NCBI RefSeq assembly: GCF_009183655.1
Contig: NZ_WEIO01000006.1
Coordinates: forward strand, 159,039-223,038
DNA: 64,000 bases
Source: Bacillus aerolatus
Lineage (GTDB): Bacteria; Bacillota; Bacilli; Bacillales; Domibacillaceae
Reading direction: 5' to 3'
In this document: piece by piece, positions 57,351 through 64,000 of the stretch
How the letters are laid out: every line of letters starts with the position of its first letter
Numbering within the stretch: position 1 is the stretch's first letter
Made by a program: the position numbers and the translations under genes
The notes under the pieces: model-generated
The model's database searches: none
Seen by the model: the letters and a program-made list of their open reading frames with translations, nothing else
Told to the model about the DNA's origin: nothing

Positions 57351-58847
57351 ATGAAATCAGTATTGCTGAGGGCTGGGTTATTAACTTGTATAACAACTGG
57401 TTTGTTTTACGGAGAAGCTTCTGCGGAGACAGATTGGTCCTCCAAATGCTCATCATATGGTGAAATTAAGCCAAATGAAAATCCTTCTTTTCAACATGTC
57501 AATTGCTTACTGACGAACGCCGCTTTAGAAGCAGACATTCCTCCTGAAGTAGTAAAAGCTGTAGCTACGCAAGAAAATGGTAATTGGAGACAATTTAATG
57601 ATAAGGGCGAGACTGTCATCTCTGAAGACGGCGGAATTGGTCTTATGCAAATTACCAATCAATCAAACTACGATCAAGAGAAATTAAAAAACGATATATA
57701 CTACAATATCGAGGCAGGCATTGAAATCCTTAATAGTATGTATGACCGCACAAAAACAGACCTTCCGAAAATAAAAGGTGCGGGAAAACAAGTTATTGAA
57801 AATTGGTACTTCCCTGTCATGGCTTATAACGGCATAAAGCCTGTAAACAGTCCACTTTACCAACTTAATGGGGAGAAAAATAAAAATGCCTACCAAGAAA
57901 AAGTCTTTGCTTATATTGAACAACATAGTTTCTTAAACGATACTAAATTAGCGCAGTTCCCTTTTAGCACAACTGACTTTAAGTATGATCCAAACAGCAG
58001 CAAAAATATTGAGTTTCTAAAGCGGGAATATACAGTAACTGGCCAGACGCATGATTCTGCCTATCTTTTTAAAAAGGGAGATAAGGTAGTTGTAACAGAA
58101 GATGGTGTAAGTTTACGTCCGCAGCCCGGTACTTCCAAAAGTGGAAATAAGCTAGCCAACAATACCATCTTGATCATTAATGGGAACTTTTCATATGATC
58201 AATCCTCAAATGAAAACCAATTTGTATGGTATCCTGTTAAAACGGCTGACCAAAAGTCTGAGGGCTATATTTCTTCCGCATACATTACAAAAAAAATTGA
58301 ACAGACAGAACCCTTACTCACTTTCTCCGACATATTAGAAAGTGAACGATTCTACAACGAAATCTATTCATTAAGTGAAAAAGGCATTATTGCGGGTTTC
58401 CCGGACGGTACATTCCGTCCAGGTGCAACAGTTACTAGAGCACAGGCTGCTATTATGATTGGCCGCGCTTTAGAACTGCCAATTGATTCGACGAAGACAG
58501 CATTTAGTGATGTTCCATTTTCTTCAAAAGCAGCCGGCTATATTGCGGCAGCATATAAGAACGGCATTATTTCCGGTTATCCAAGTGGTGAATTCCGCCC
58601 AGATCAAACCGTTACCCGTGGTGACATGGCTATTTTCTTAGCAAGAGCTTTTAAACTGCAAGGAACGGCAGATATCTATTTCAGCGATGTATCAAAGAAC
58701 ATGACCGCTTATGATTCCATAAAAAAAATCCTCGCTGCTGAAATTACAGTAGGATATCCGGATCATACATTCAAACCAAAAGAAGGTGTCACAAGAGGGC
58801 AATTTTCGGCCTTTTTAACTCGAGCGTTGCAAAAAGATGTTCAATAG
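57351..58847 (+). CDS. Secreted lytic transglycosylase with SH3-like and three SLH domains
   Basis: A signal peptide (MKSVLLRAGLLTCITTGLFYGEASA) directs export. Then comes an SLT-type lytic transglycosylase domain (about residues 40-200) with the catalytic Glu in ATQENGNW and the GGIGLMQIT motif, an SH3-like region (about 250-315), and three SLH repeats: FSDILESERFYNEIYSLSEK, FSDVPFSSKAAGYIAAAYK, and FSDVSKNMTAYDSIKKIL. SLH repeats anchor proteins to pyruvylated wall polymers. It should cleave peptidoglycan glycans at the cell surface. The ATG at 57351 was chosen after GGAG; a terminator follows at 58907-58937. Confidence 0.88.
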   Translation: MKSVLLRAGLLTCITTGLFYGEASAETDWSSKCSSYGEIKPNENPSFQHVNCLLTNAALEADIPPEVVKAVATQENGNWRQFNDKGETVISEDGGIGLMQITNQSNYDQEKLKNDIYYNIEAGIEILNSMYDRTKTDLPKIKGAGKQVIENWYFPVMAYNGIKPVNSPLYQLNGEKNKNAYQEKVFAYIEQHSFLNDTKLAQFPFSTTDFKYDPNSSKNIEFLKREYTVTGQTHDSAYLFKKGDKVVVTEDGVSLRPQPGTSKSGNKLANNTILIINGNFSYDQSSNENQFVWYPVKTADQKSEGYISSAYITKKIEQTEPLLTFSDILESERFYNEIYSLSEKGIIAGFPDGTFRPGATVTRAQAAIMIGRALELPIDSTKTAFSDVPFSSKAAGYIAAAYKNGIISGYPSGEFRPDQTVTRGDMAIFLARAFKLQGTADIYFSDVSKNMTAYDSIKKILAAEITVGYPDHTFKPKEGVTRGQFSAFLTRALQKDVQ

Positions 58848-58906
58848 AAAAATTTGAAATCACATTAAAAATGGAGTTTGGAGCAACAAGCAGTTGTAAA
58901 TACGAA

Positions 58907-58937
58907 AAGACGCTGTGGGTAGTCGCAGCGTCTTTTT
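58907..58937 (+). terminator. Terminator of the SLH transglycosylase gene
   Basis: AAGACGCTG and CAGCGTCTT form a 9-bp stem around a 10-base loop and are followed by TTT. Confidence 0.85.
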
Positions 58938-59017
58938 AATTTATTCACACACCTGCTTACGAGTTTTTCATTCTATATATGCGGCCACACAGCCCTTAAA
59001 TTTTCAATTCTACTCAA

Positions 59018-59938
59018 TCATTCTGATAAACCTAGCATAAAATCGATTTTGTCAGCGTGTTGCGGAAAATCTATTAGGGGATTCCTGTTTTTTTGAATAT
59101 CGAAAATAGCCTTGTTGCGGTGTTTTTCATAAATAGATACTTTATAATCACTATGCCATTTTAACAACAGTTCAATGTCTTTATTGCTGTATCGGCTGAT
59201 TTCTCTCGGATACCTTAATAAAAAATACAATGTTGCTCTGGCAACCTCTCCTTTGCCGCTTTCAGGTTCAAACTTAGCTGCTTCGTATTTTCCGCATTGC
59301 GTTTTGATCACTTCCGTCTCCATTTTAGGAGAATAGTCGGTGAAATCATAATAGGGATGATTGGACCTTAATGAATTGCATTCTTTTTCACACGTAAAAA
59401 GATGATGCAAATCTCCTCTCATCGGATTACGCTTATCAAACCATGATTGTGGAACTACGTGTTCGCAATTATACATATTTTCACTTTCAATGGATGCCAT
59501 CGCCCCTTGTATACCACTATCGTTTTTCAGGTCACTTTTTAACCACTCGTCATAAGCTTTTTCTTTTTTCCAGTCTGCTTCGTAATCTTCTTTTATGACT
59601 TGTTCAGGGTCCTTTTCTTTTCCTGAATATATGCTCTTCAAGCTCCCGTCAGCCTGAAGATCGACCGATGAATAAAGATAATTTCGAGTTTTGGAGTTGT
59701 AAGGAAGCTGATCACCATGTGTATTAGTAACTAACTGATTCAATTGTTTAAACAATTCTTTTTTGTCCGCTTCATTAAAATGAATTTCATAATAATAGTT
59801 TAAGATTATACGCTGATCCTTTTCCTCGTCATAATACTCTTTTTCATTTTCAATTCTCTTTTTATTATACTTTAATTCTAATAATGCGGCGGTTAAATCT
59901 ACTTTTTTATTTGCAGCTTCTCTTTTCATGTTATCCAA
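59018..59938 (-). CDS. Endonuclease I family nuclease
   Basis: The 306-residue protein carries the endonuclease I (His-Me finger) core: NCEHVVPQSWF with the catalytic His, MRGDLHHLFTCEKECNSLR, YYDF, GEVARATLYFLLRYP, and a C-terminal HRNKAIFDIQKNRNPLIDFP. Relatives such as B. subtilis YurI/Bsn are secreted, but no signal peptide is visible here; the N-terminus is charged and helical. I favour TTG 59936-59938 after AAAGGGG; upstream ATG and GTG codons have no ribosome site. A cytoplasmic nuclease would need an inhibitor or restricted expression. Confidence 0.8.
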   Translation of the reverse strand: MDNMKREAANKKVDLTAALLELKYNKKRIENEKEYYDEEKDQRIILNYYYEIHFNEADKKELFKQLNQLVTNTHGDQLPYNSKTRNYLYSSVDLQADGSLKSIYSGKEKDPEQVIKEDYEADWKKEKAYDEWLKSDLKNDSGIQGAMASIESENMYNCEHVVPQSWFDKRNPMRGDLHHLFTCEKECNSLRSNHPYYDFTDYSPKMETEVIKTQCGKYEAAKFEPESGKGEVARATLYFLLRYPREISRYSNKDIELLLKWHSDYKVSIYEKHRNKAIFDIQKNRNPLIDFPQHADKIDFMLGLSE

Positions 59939-60129
59939 TATGCTTCCCCTTTCTTGTTTCATTTTATAATCGCTGACCGTAAAGGGCACCTAAAGCAGCA
60001 TAAGAAAAATTAAAGATTTAACATCTTTATTACTTTTTATACAAATTTATTGTAAATAAACAACTTTGTTGGAATTCGACATTTTTATTGATCACGTTGC
60101 TTGATTTCGGGTATTATATAATTATAAAG

Positions 60130-60276
60130 TAGCATATAATGAAAAAGACCGCCGGTGCTGGAACACCAAACGGTCCATACAATAGACGGTTCCCTGCTAG
60201 GGCGATCGCTATAAGCTATAAGAAGGAACTCAACTCACCCCTCATGCTTGCAGGCTCAAGGGTGGGTTATTTTTTA
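60130..60276 (+). ncRNA. Predicted antitoxin RNA antisense to the toxin 3' region
   Basis: A plus-strand transcript is predicted to begin near one of two TATAAT-like hexamers (60117-60122 or 60135-60140). It would end at a 9-bp hairpin (60232-60240 with 60260-60268) followed by TTTTTT. It would be fully complementary to the 3' half of the toxin mRNA, including the toxin stop codon, as with RatA-type antitoxins. The -35 elements are weak, so the exact start is uncertain. Confidence 0.5.
60147..60175 (-). terminator. Terminator of the toxin mRNA
   Basis: GACCG (60147-60151) and CGGTC (60171-60175), with inner GGTG/CACC pairs, form a stem followed on the minus strand by TTTTTC. Confidence 0.7.
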
Positions 60277-60350
60277 TGGTCAAATGACAGCATTACTATG
60301 ATCAAGCTTGCAAAAGTACACGCAAACATCAACGCTTCAAAGACCGTCAC
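60267..60350 (-). CDS. Holin-like type I toxin peptide (27 aa)
   Basis: The 27-residue peptide MTVFEALMFACTFASLII begins with the M-T-V-F-E-x-L-M motif of Fst/TxpA/YonT-like toxins and continues as one membrane helix with a basic, charged end (DHKK). It starts at GTG 60348-60350 with a very strong AGGAGGGGGAG ribosome site. An extended -10 (TGATATAAT, 60422-60430) lies about 75 bp upstream. Such toxins insert in the membrane and are silenced by an antisense RNA, for which a candidate overlaps the gene. It is too short for ordinary gene finders. Confidence 0.75.
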   Translation of the reverse strand: MTVFEALMFACTFASLIIVMLSFDHKK

Positions 60351-60737
60351 GAGCACTCCCCCTCCTTTCTGCCGAGGATGTGCTGACCACCCTTGAGAAA
60401 CCCTATTCTATTGTTCTTTTTATTATATCATGCTCTAAGGTAATCTGGGTTTATATTCCACAAAAAAATGTTCGGCTTTCATCCCGATCTATTATTTGTT
60501 TTCTTTAATCTAAGGATCTATTCAGCGGAAACCGGCCGTCACTTGGCTAATACCTTCCATAAGAGCAGGCAAGGAAAATAGAATTCAAGTAGCTATAATC
60601 AAACTTTCGGATCACTTTTGTACTGAAAATCTATTAAATGATCCTACAAATGAAACTATCAAAAAATAATAAAAACTGTTAAAATGTGGGTAACAACTAG
60701 AATTAGCTTCAATTTAATCTCTTGAGGAGGGAAAAAA
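60351..60737. other. Regulatory interval between the toxin and ispA
   Basis: Minus strand: toxin leader and extended -10 promoter (60422-60430). Plus strand: the ispA promoter must lie in 60540-60710, but I could not pick a strong pair. The ribosome site GAGGAGGG for ispA lies at 60723-60730. Confidence 0.45.
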
Positions 60738-61715
60738 ATGAAGCATTATGTTCGAGTCATTCCATACCAGGTGATTGAACAGGCAGAGAAAGTAAAAGAA
60801 GTTCCCAAAGGTGTGGAATTGATACAGGCGCCTAAGATTTGGAGCGAAACAAAGGGAAAAGGTATGACGGTGGCTGTCCTGGATACAGGCTGCGATATTT
60901 CACATCCCGATTTACAGGAACGGATTATAGGCGGGCGAAATTTTACGGATGATGATGGAAGCAACCCCGATATATTCAAGGATTACAATGGACATGGAAC
61001 TCATGTTGCCGGTACGATTGCTGCCAAAGAAAATGATAACGGCGTAATCGGAGTCGCTCCTGAAGCAAGTTTGCTTATTGTAAAAGTATTGAATAAAAAA
61101 GGCTCTGGACAATATGATTGGATTATCAATGGAATCAATTATGCCATAGAACAAAAAGCAGATATTATCTCCATGTCACTAGGAGGTCCAAATGATACTC
61201 CTGAACTTTATGAAGCGGTCAAAAAAGCTGTCACTAACAATATACTCGTAGTTTGCGCAGCAGGGAATGAAGGTGACGGCGACGATTCAACTGATGAATT
61301 CGCCTTTCCGGGCTGCTATAATGAAGTCATTAGTGTGGGTGCGGTTAATCTTGAGCGGCGCTCTTCCGATTTTACTAATTCCCATAATGAAATCGATTTA
61401 GTTGCTCCGGGTGAAGGAATTCTTTCTACGTATTTAAACGGAAAATATGCTACTTTAAGCGGAACTTCCATGGCTGCACCCCATGTTTCTGGAGCTCTTG
61501 CTCTTATAAAGAATCTGGCGAACAACAGTTTTGAACGGAAGCTTTCAGAATCTGAGCTCTATGCTCAATTAATTAAAAGAACCGTTCCACTGGGGAACTC
61601 TCCAAAGCTTGAAGGAAACGGACTGATTTATTTAACAGTCCTCGACCATTTGGCCAAAGTATTTGATCAAGAAGTTAAAACCATGCTCTTGAATAAGCAG
61701 GGAAGTATCAGCTAA
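60738..61715 (+). CDS. ispA: Intracellular subtilisin-type serine protease
   Basis: The 325-residue S8 protease has the Asp-His-Ser triad in VAVLDTGCDISHPDL, NGHGTHVAGTIA and LSGTSMAAPHVSGALA. It lacks a signal peptide and long pro-domain; instead the short N-terminal extension contains a VIPYQV segment matching the LIPY-type inhibitory prosequence of intracellular subtilisins. It should degrade cytoplasmic proteins, mainly in stationary phase. ATG at 60738 follows GAGGAGGG. Length and organisation match B. subtilis IspA. Confidence 0.95.
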   Translation: MKHYVRVIPYQVIEQAEKVKEVPKGVELIQAPKIWSETKGKGMTVAVLDTGCDISHPDLQERIIGGRNFTDDDGSNPDIFKDYNGHGTHVAGTIAAKENDNGVIGVAPEASLLIVKVLNKKGSGQYDWIINGINYAIEQKADIISMSLGGPNDTPELYEAVKKAVTNNILVVCAAGNEGDGDDSTDEFAFPGCYNEVISVGAVNLERRSSDFTNSHNEIDLVAPGEGILSTYLNGKYATLSGTSMAAPHVSGALALIKNLANNSFERKLSESELYAQLIKRTVPLGNSPKLEGNGLIYLTVLDHLAKVFDQEVKTMLLNKQGSIS

Positions 61716-61880
61716 AACAACTCCATTCAAGTGCAAGCATGTCATTCTGCAGTCCTGATTGTATGAGAGGGAGCCGACATCACCTCTTCGCACGTGAGCC
61801 CTCTTGCAACAGTCTGAGAAGTAATTACCCTTACTTGTGGGGTTCCACGGAAAAATACGTTAAGCCGACTTTCGGATGAA
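61716..61880. other. No gene seen below ispA
   Basis: The segment 61750-61860 is GC-richer than its surroundings and contains inverted words (GAGGGAGCC... and GAGCCCTC), but I recognise no RNA or mobile element in it. Confidence 0.3.
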
Positions 61881-61923
61881 AAAAGCCGATTAATTCCTTA
61901 TGCTAAAGGGTTAATCGGCTTTT
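61881..61923 (+). terminator. Terminator, ispA side
   Basis: AAAAGCCGATTAA (61881-61893) and TTAATCGGCTTTT (61911-61923) form a 13-bp stem with a 17-base loop, followed by ATTTTTC. Confidence 0.8.
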
Positions 61924-61971
61924 ATTTTTCTTTTTTATCCTCTACTTTATTGGAGCTTGATTATCTATTAA

Positions 61972-62001
61972 GGGCTGACCTATACCTTGGTAAGTCAGCC
62001 C
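61972..62001. terminator. Hairpin below yjcZ
   Basis: GGGCTGAC (61972-61979) and GTCAGCCC (61994-62001), with inner TACC/GGTA pairs, form a stem. A T-rich run follows only on the plus strand, so it may work mainly in that direction. Confidence 0.6.
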
Positions 62002-62031
62002 CCTTTTTATTTTCTAAAAACTCCTATCTTA

Positions 62032-62121
62032 TTAGAGCCATGCTGCTCCGACAATAATTAATAAGATAAACAATACAACAATTAAAGCAAATCCATTTCC
62101 ATAACCATAACCGTTAGACAT
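62032..62121 (-). CDS. YjcZ/SscA-family small sporulation protein (29 aa)
   Basis: The 29-residue peptide begins MSNGYGYGNGFALIVVLFIL and ends GAAWL. A short Gly/Tyr-rich head followed by a single hydrophobic helix is the hallmark of the YjcZ family, small membrane peptides found in Bacillus spores. The start at 62119-62121 has AGGAGG seven bases upstream; a second ATG six bases earlier is too close to that site. The gene is too short for ordinary gene callers. Confidence 0.85.
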   Translation of the reverse strand: MSNGYGYGNGFALIVVLFILLIIVGAAWL

Positions 62122-62335
62122 ATTCATACCTCCTCTTCAATTTTTTTGTAAGAGCTCTTACATTAATAAGTTATGCTTCTACATTAAAGTTTGTATAGGA
62201 CAAGTACATTAGGTATTATGCGGAATTTTATTTTTTCATATCTTGCAATAAAACTTCTCCTATTTTCAATTAAAAAAGTAAGGAAATCCTTTTAAAAGTT
62301 TATTAAATAAACCCAATTTTCTTTTCAAGCGAAAA

Positions 62336-62356
62336 GCAAACCAAAAAATGGTCTGC
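62336..62356 (-). terminator. Terminator of the NCS2 permease gene
   Basis: GCAAACC (62336-62342) and GGTCTGC (62350-62356) pair in RNA with one G-U pair, and TTTTC follows on the minus strand directly after the stop codon. Confidence 0.7.
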
Positions 62357-63664
62357 TTACTGTCCGACTTCTAATTTATTCGTTAATTTATCCCAATTGA
62401 TGAATTTCTCCAAAAAAATCGATATGAATACACCCATAATGAGGCCATTTGTAATTAAAGGCTGCAAAAGAACCGGAACGCTGCCAAATAAGATTGGCGG
62501 GATATTCATAATGCTGACACCAATTAGTACTGGGCCTGCTAAACGGAAGATCGTTTCAGAATTAAAAAACGTTCCCTTTAAGCTGTTTAATGCAGTTCCA
62601 AACAATTGAAGGTAAGCGACAAATAAAACAGCGTTACCTACTGTTAGTGGCATTGTTCCTAAAAATCCCCCTATGGACGGAATAATGCCGAGAAGAGTAA
62701 ACAAGAATCCGCTAATAATAAATGGTTCTCTTTTTAATAATTTTGTACTTTCTAAAAACCCTATTGTAGATGTAAAGGGCGTATAAGGAACCAAGCCAAA
62801 AATCGCGGAAATAAATGCAAAAATACCCGTTATAAAAATGGATCTTCTATATTGATTTTCTTCCACCTTTTCCTTGTATACATCAGCAGCCGCCTGAATG
62901 GAAGTAAAAGTGTTCGTTAAATTCAGAAGGACGGCAATAAAAGAGACGAAAATAATCCCCAGCTCCAAGTTTGGAGTTCCAAATGGAAAGAAGGTAAATG
63001 CCATGCCGGCAGAACTTTCCACTGGAAGGTCAGATGGGAAAATCATTCGATATAATAACCAGCCCACGATAATTCCGATCAAAATCGAAAAATTGCCTAG
63101 TCCGTTTCCTCCTTTAATCCTTAATAAGCTCACGAAAATAACAACTCCAATTGAAAATAAACTGACAGGGAGATCAATTGTCCCGCTTTCAGTTACTTTA
63201 AACATCCCTTTAAAGAAAATAAAAACGAGCTGAAAAGTTAGCAGGAATATATAGACGCTCATTACCATCGGCGTAATGATTTTCTGAATGATGGAAATAA
63301 GATTGAATGCCGCAATTAGAACGGTGACAGCTCCTGCCAGCAAAATACCTGTTGCAATGCCTCCACCAACCGTTGCGAAGTCCATCCCAAGAGCAGAAGC
63401 GGAAATACCCATATTTAATATTAAGCCCCACATTAATCCCGAGTGGCTATCCAATAAAGGATAACGATGTCCAATCCACGCCTGCAGAATACAAGCAATT
63501 CCCGTAATAATAAAAGAGCATCTTATCGTCATTTCAATTGTTTCTGCTGGAAGCTGGAACGCAGCTCCAACAGAAATTGGCACAACAACCGTATTGGCAA
63601 AAATAAAAAAAAGCCACTGAAAAGAGGACAATAATGTGACAGCAGTTCTTTGCTTTGCCATCAT
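62357..63664 (-). CDS. NCS2-family nucleobase permease
   Basis: The 435-residue protein has about 12-14 membrane helices and resembles xanthine/uracil permeases: FANTVVVPISVGAAFQLP near the N-terminus, DSHSGLMWG, and LVPYTPFTSTIGFLESTKLLKREPF in the region of the NCS2 signature. The substrate is probably a purine or related compound. I chose ATG 63662-63664, six bases after GGCGGTG. The cupin gene immediately upstream on the same strand could belong to the same purine-related function. Confidence 0.85.
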   Translation of the reverse strand: MMAKQRTAVTLLSSFQWLFFIFANTVVVPISVGAAFQLPAETIEMTIRCSFIITGIACILQAWIGHRYPLLDSHSGLMWGLILNMGISASALGMDFATVGGGIATGILLAGAVTVLIAAFNLISIIQKIITPMVMSVYIFLLTFQLVFIFFKGMFKVTESGTIDLPVSLFSIGVVIFVSLLRIKGGNGLGNFSILIGIIVGWLLYRMIFPSDLPVESSAGMAFTFFPFGTPNLELGIIFVSFIAVLLNLTNTFTSIQAAADVYKEKVEENQYRRSIFITGIFAFISAIFGLVPYTPFTSTIGFLESTKLLKREPFIISGFLFTLLGIIPSIGGFLGTMPLTVGNAVLFVAYLQLFGTALNSLKGTFFNSETIFRLAGPVLIGVSIMNIPPILFGSVPVLLQPLITNGLIMGVFISIFLEKFINWDKLTNKLEVGQ

Positions 63665-63738
63665 AATCAACACCGCCTTCAAAAACAATTATGAATGATT
63701 GCTTGAATTTATATGTATTTCATTGCCAAATACAAAAT

Positions 63739-63767
63739 GAAGCGACTGTCTTCATTACAATCGCTTC
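63739..63767. terminator. Hairpin between the cupin gene and the NCS2 permease
   Basis: GAAGCGA (63739-63745) and TCGCTTC (63761-63767) pair across 15 bases. Moderate T-richness on both sides suggests a weak bidirectional terminator. Confidence 0.55.
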
Positions 63768-63790
63768 TTTATTTTTCATTATTTAATAAT

Positions 63791-64000
63791 CTAGTATCTT
63801 GTTATATCCATATTTGCCGGTGATTGACCAGCAGCAAAACCCACAAACATAAATCTGCCACTTCCTGTATTACGCATTCCGTGAATTTGGTTAGGCTTGG
63901 CCAGGCATACCATTCCCTTTCTGATCGGGATTTCATTCTCTAAGTCTGGGAAGTACGTTCCCTCCCCTTCAATGCAAACCCAAATATCATCGACAGCCGA
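63791..64000 (-). CDS. Cupin-domain protein, C-terminal part (gene continues beyond the window)
   Basis: The last 69 codons of a gene lie here, reading AVDDIWVCIEGEGTYFPDL, then IPIRKGMVCLAKPNQIHGMRNTG, and ending with MDITRY. The pattern G-x-G-x(5-6)-I-x-x-G-D/M-x(4)-P-x(2)-x-H-G is that of a cupin beta-barrel. The rest of the protein is outside the window, so neither length nor function can be given. Confidence 0.8.
   Translation of the reverse strand, partial: SAVDDIWVCIEGEGTYFPDLENEIPIRKGMVCLAKPNQIHGMRNTGSGRFMFVGFAAGQSPANMDITRY

Noticed and set aside
1..64000. CRISPR array, rRNA or tRNA genes
   Set aside because: No regularly spaced direct repeats, rRNA signatures or tRNA cloverleaf sequences were seen; the only tRNA-related elements are the two T-box leaders.

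Overview
The window looks like chromosome from a spore-forming, low-to-moderate GC Bacillaceae bacterium related to Bacillus subtilis. Evidence: odhA-odhB, hom-thrC-thrB, an Sda-type sporulation checkpoint peptide, a YjcZ-type spore peptide, an intracellular subtilisin, T-box and GntR/CcpA regulatory signals, strong AGGAGG ribosome sites, and frequent GTG/TTG starts. Most genes lie on the minus strand.

Layout. 0.3-0.5 kb: sda. 0.7-4.9 kb: odhB and odhA (2-oxoglutarate dehydrogenase). 5.4-6.6 kb: a broken rhodanese-TusA-DsrE sulfur carrier gene. 6.8-13.9 kb: a complete trp operon, trpE-[trpG-trpD fused]-trpC-trpF-trpB-trpA, behind two tandem tryptophan T-boxes. 13.9-18.6 kb: a GNAT/nitrilase pair, an EAL-HDOD protein and yhdT-panF. 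About 18.7 kb: a Fur-controlled small RNA resembling FsrA. 18.9-22.1 kb: hom-thrC-thrB. 22.4-25.6 kb: decayed DNA (yyaL remnant, frameshifted trypsin-like protease, MFS/IS4 remnants, truncated SDR) with an intact bluB.

24.4-33.9 kb is the most unusual region: an acyl-CoA ligase, a two-subunit B12-dependent acyl-CoA mutase with non-canonical active-site residues, its GTPase chaperone MeaB, a FadR-type regulator, an orphan sigma factor and an MFS importer. Three copies of one palindrome (TTGTCAGACAA) mark the regulator and importer promoters, and a perfect cre site adds catabolite control. The genes suggest import, CoA activation and carbon-skeleton rearrangement of an unidentified organic acid. 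35.6-41.2 kb: a GntR-controlled sugar-acid operon (two zinc dehydrogenases, an SDR and a GntP permease).

42.4-53.8 kb is devoted to sulfur: cysJ-cysI, then comA, a histidine phosphatase, cysH, sat and cysC, with a divergent MFS exporter, a small unknown gene and a TauE-type exporter. The ComA gene points to 3-sulfolactate synthesis fed by sulfate assimilation, with the histidine phosphatase as candidate for the missing ComB step. 54-64 kb: a FUSC membrane protein, a tandem-domain AhpD-like protein, a lytic transglycosylase with SLH repeats, an endonuclease I homologue, a type I toxin-antitoxin module, ispA, yjcZ, an NCS2 permease and a partial cupin gene.

Caution: at least four reading frames are broken by single-base length differences in homopolymers. 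These could be real decay or sequencing error.
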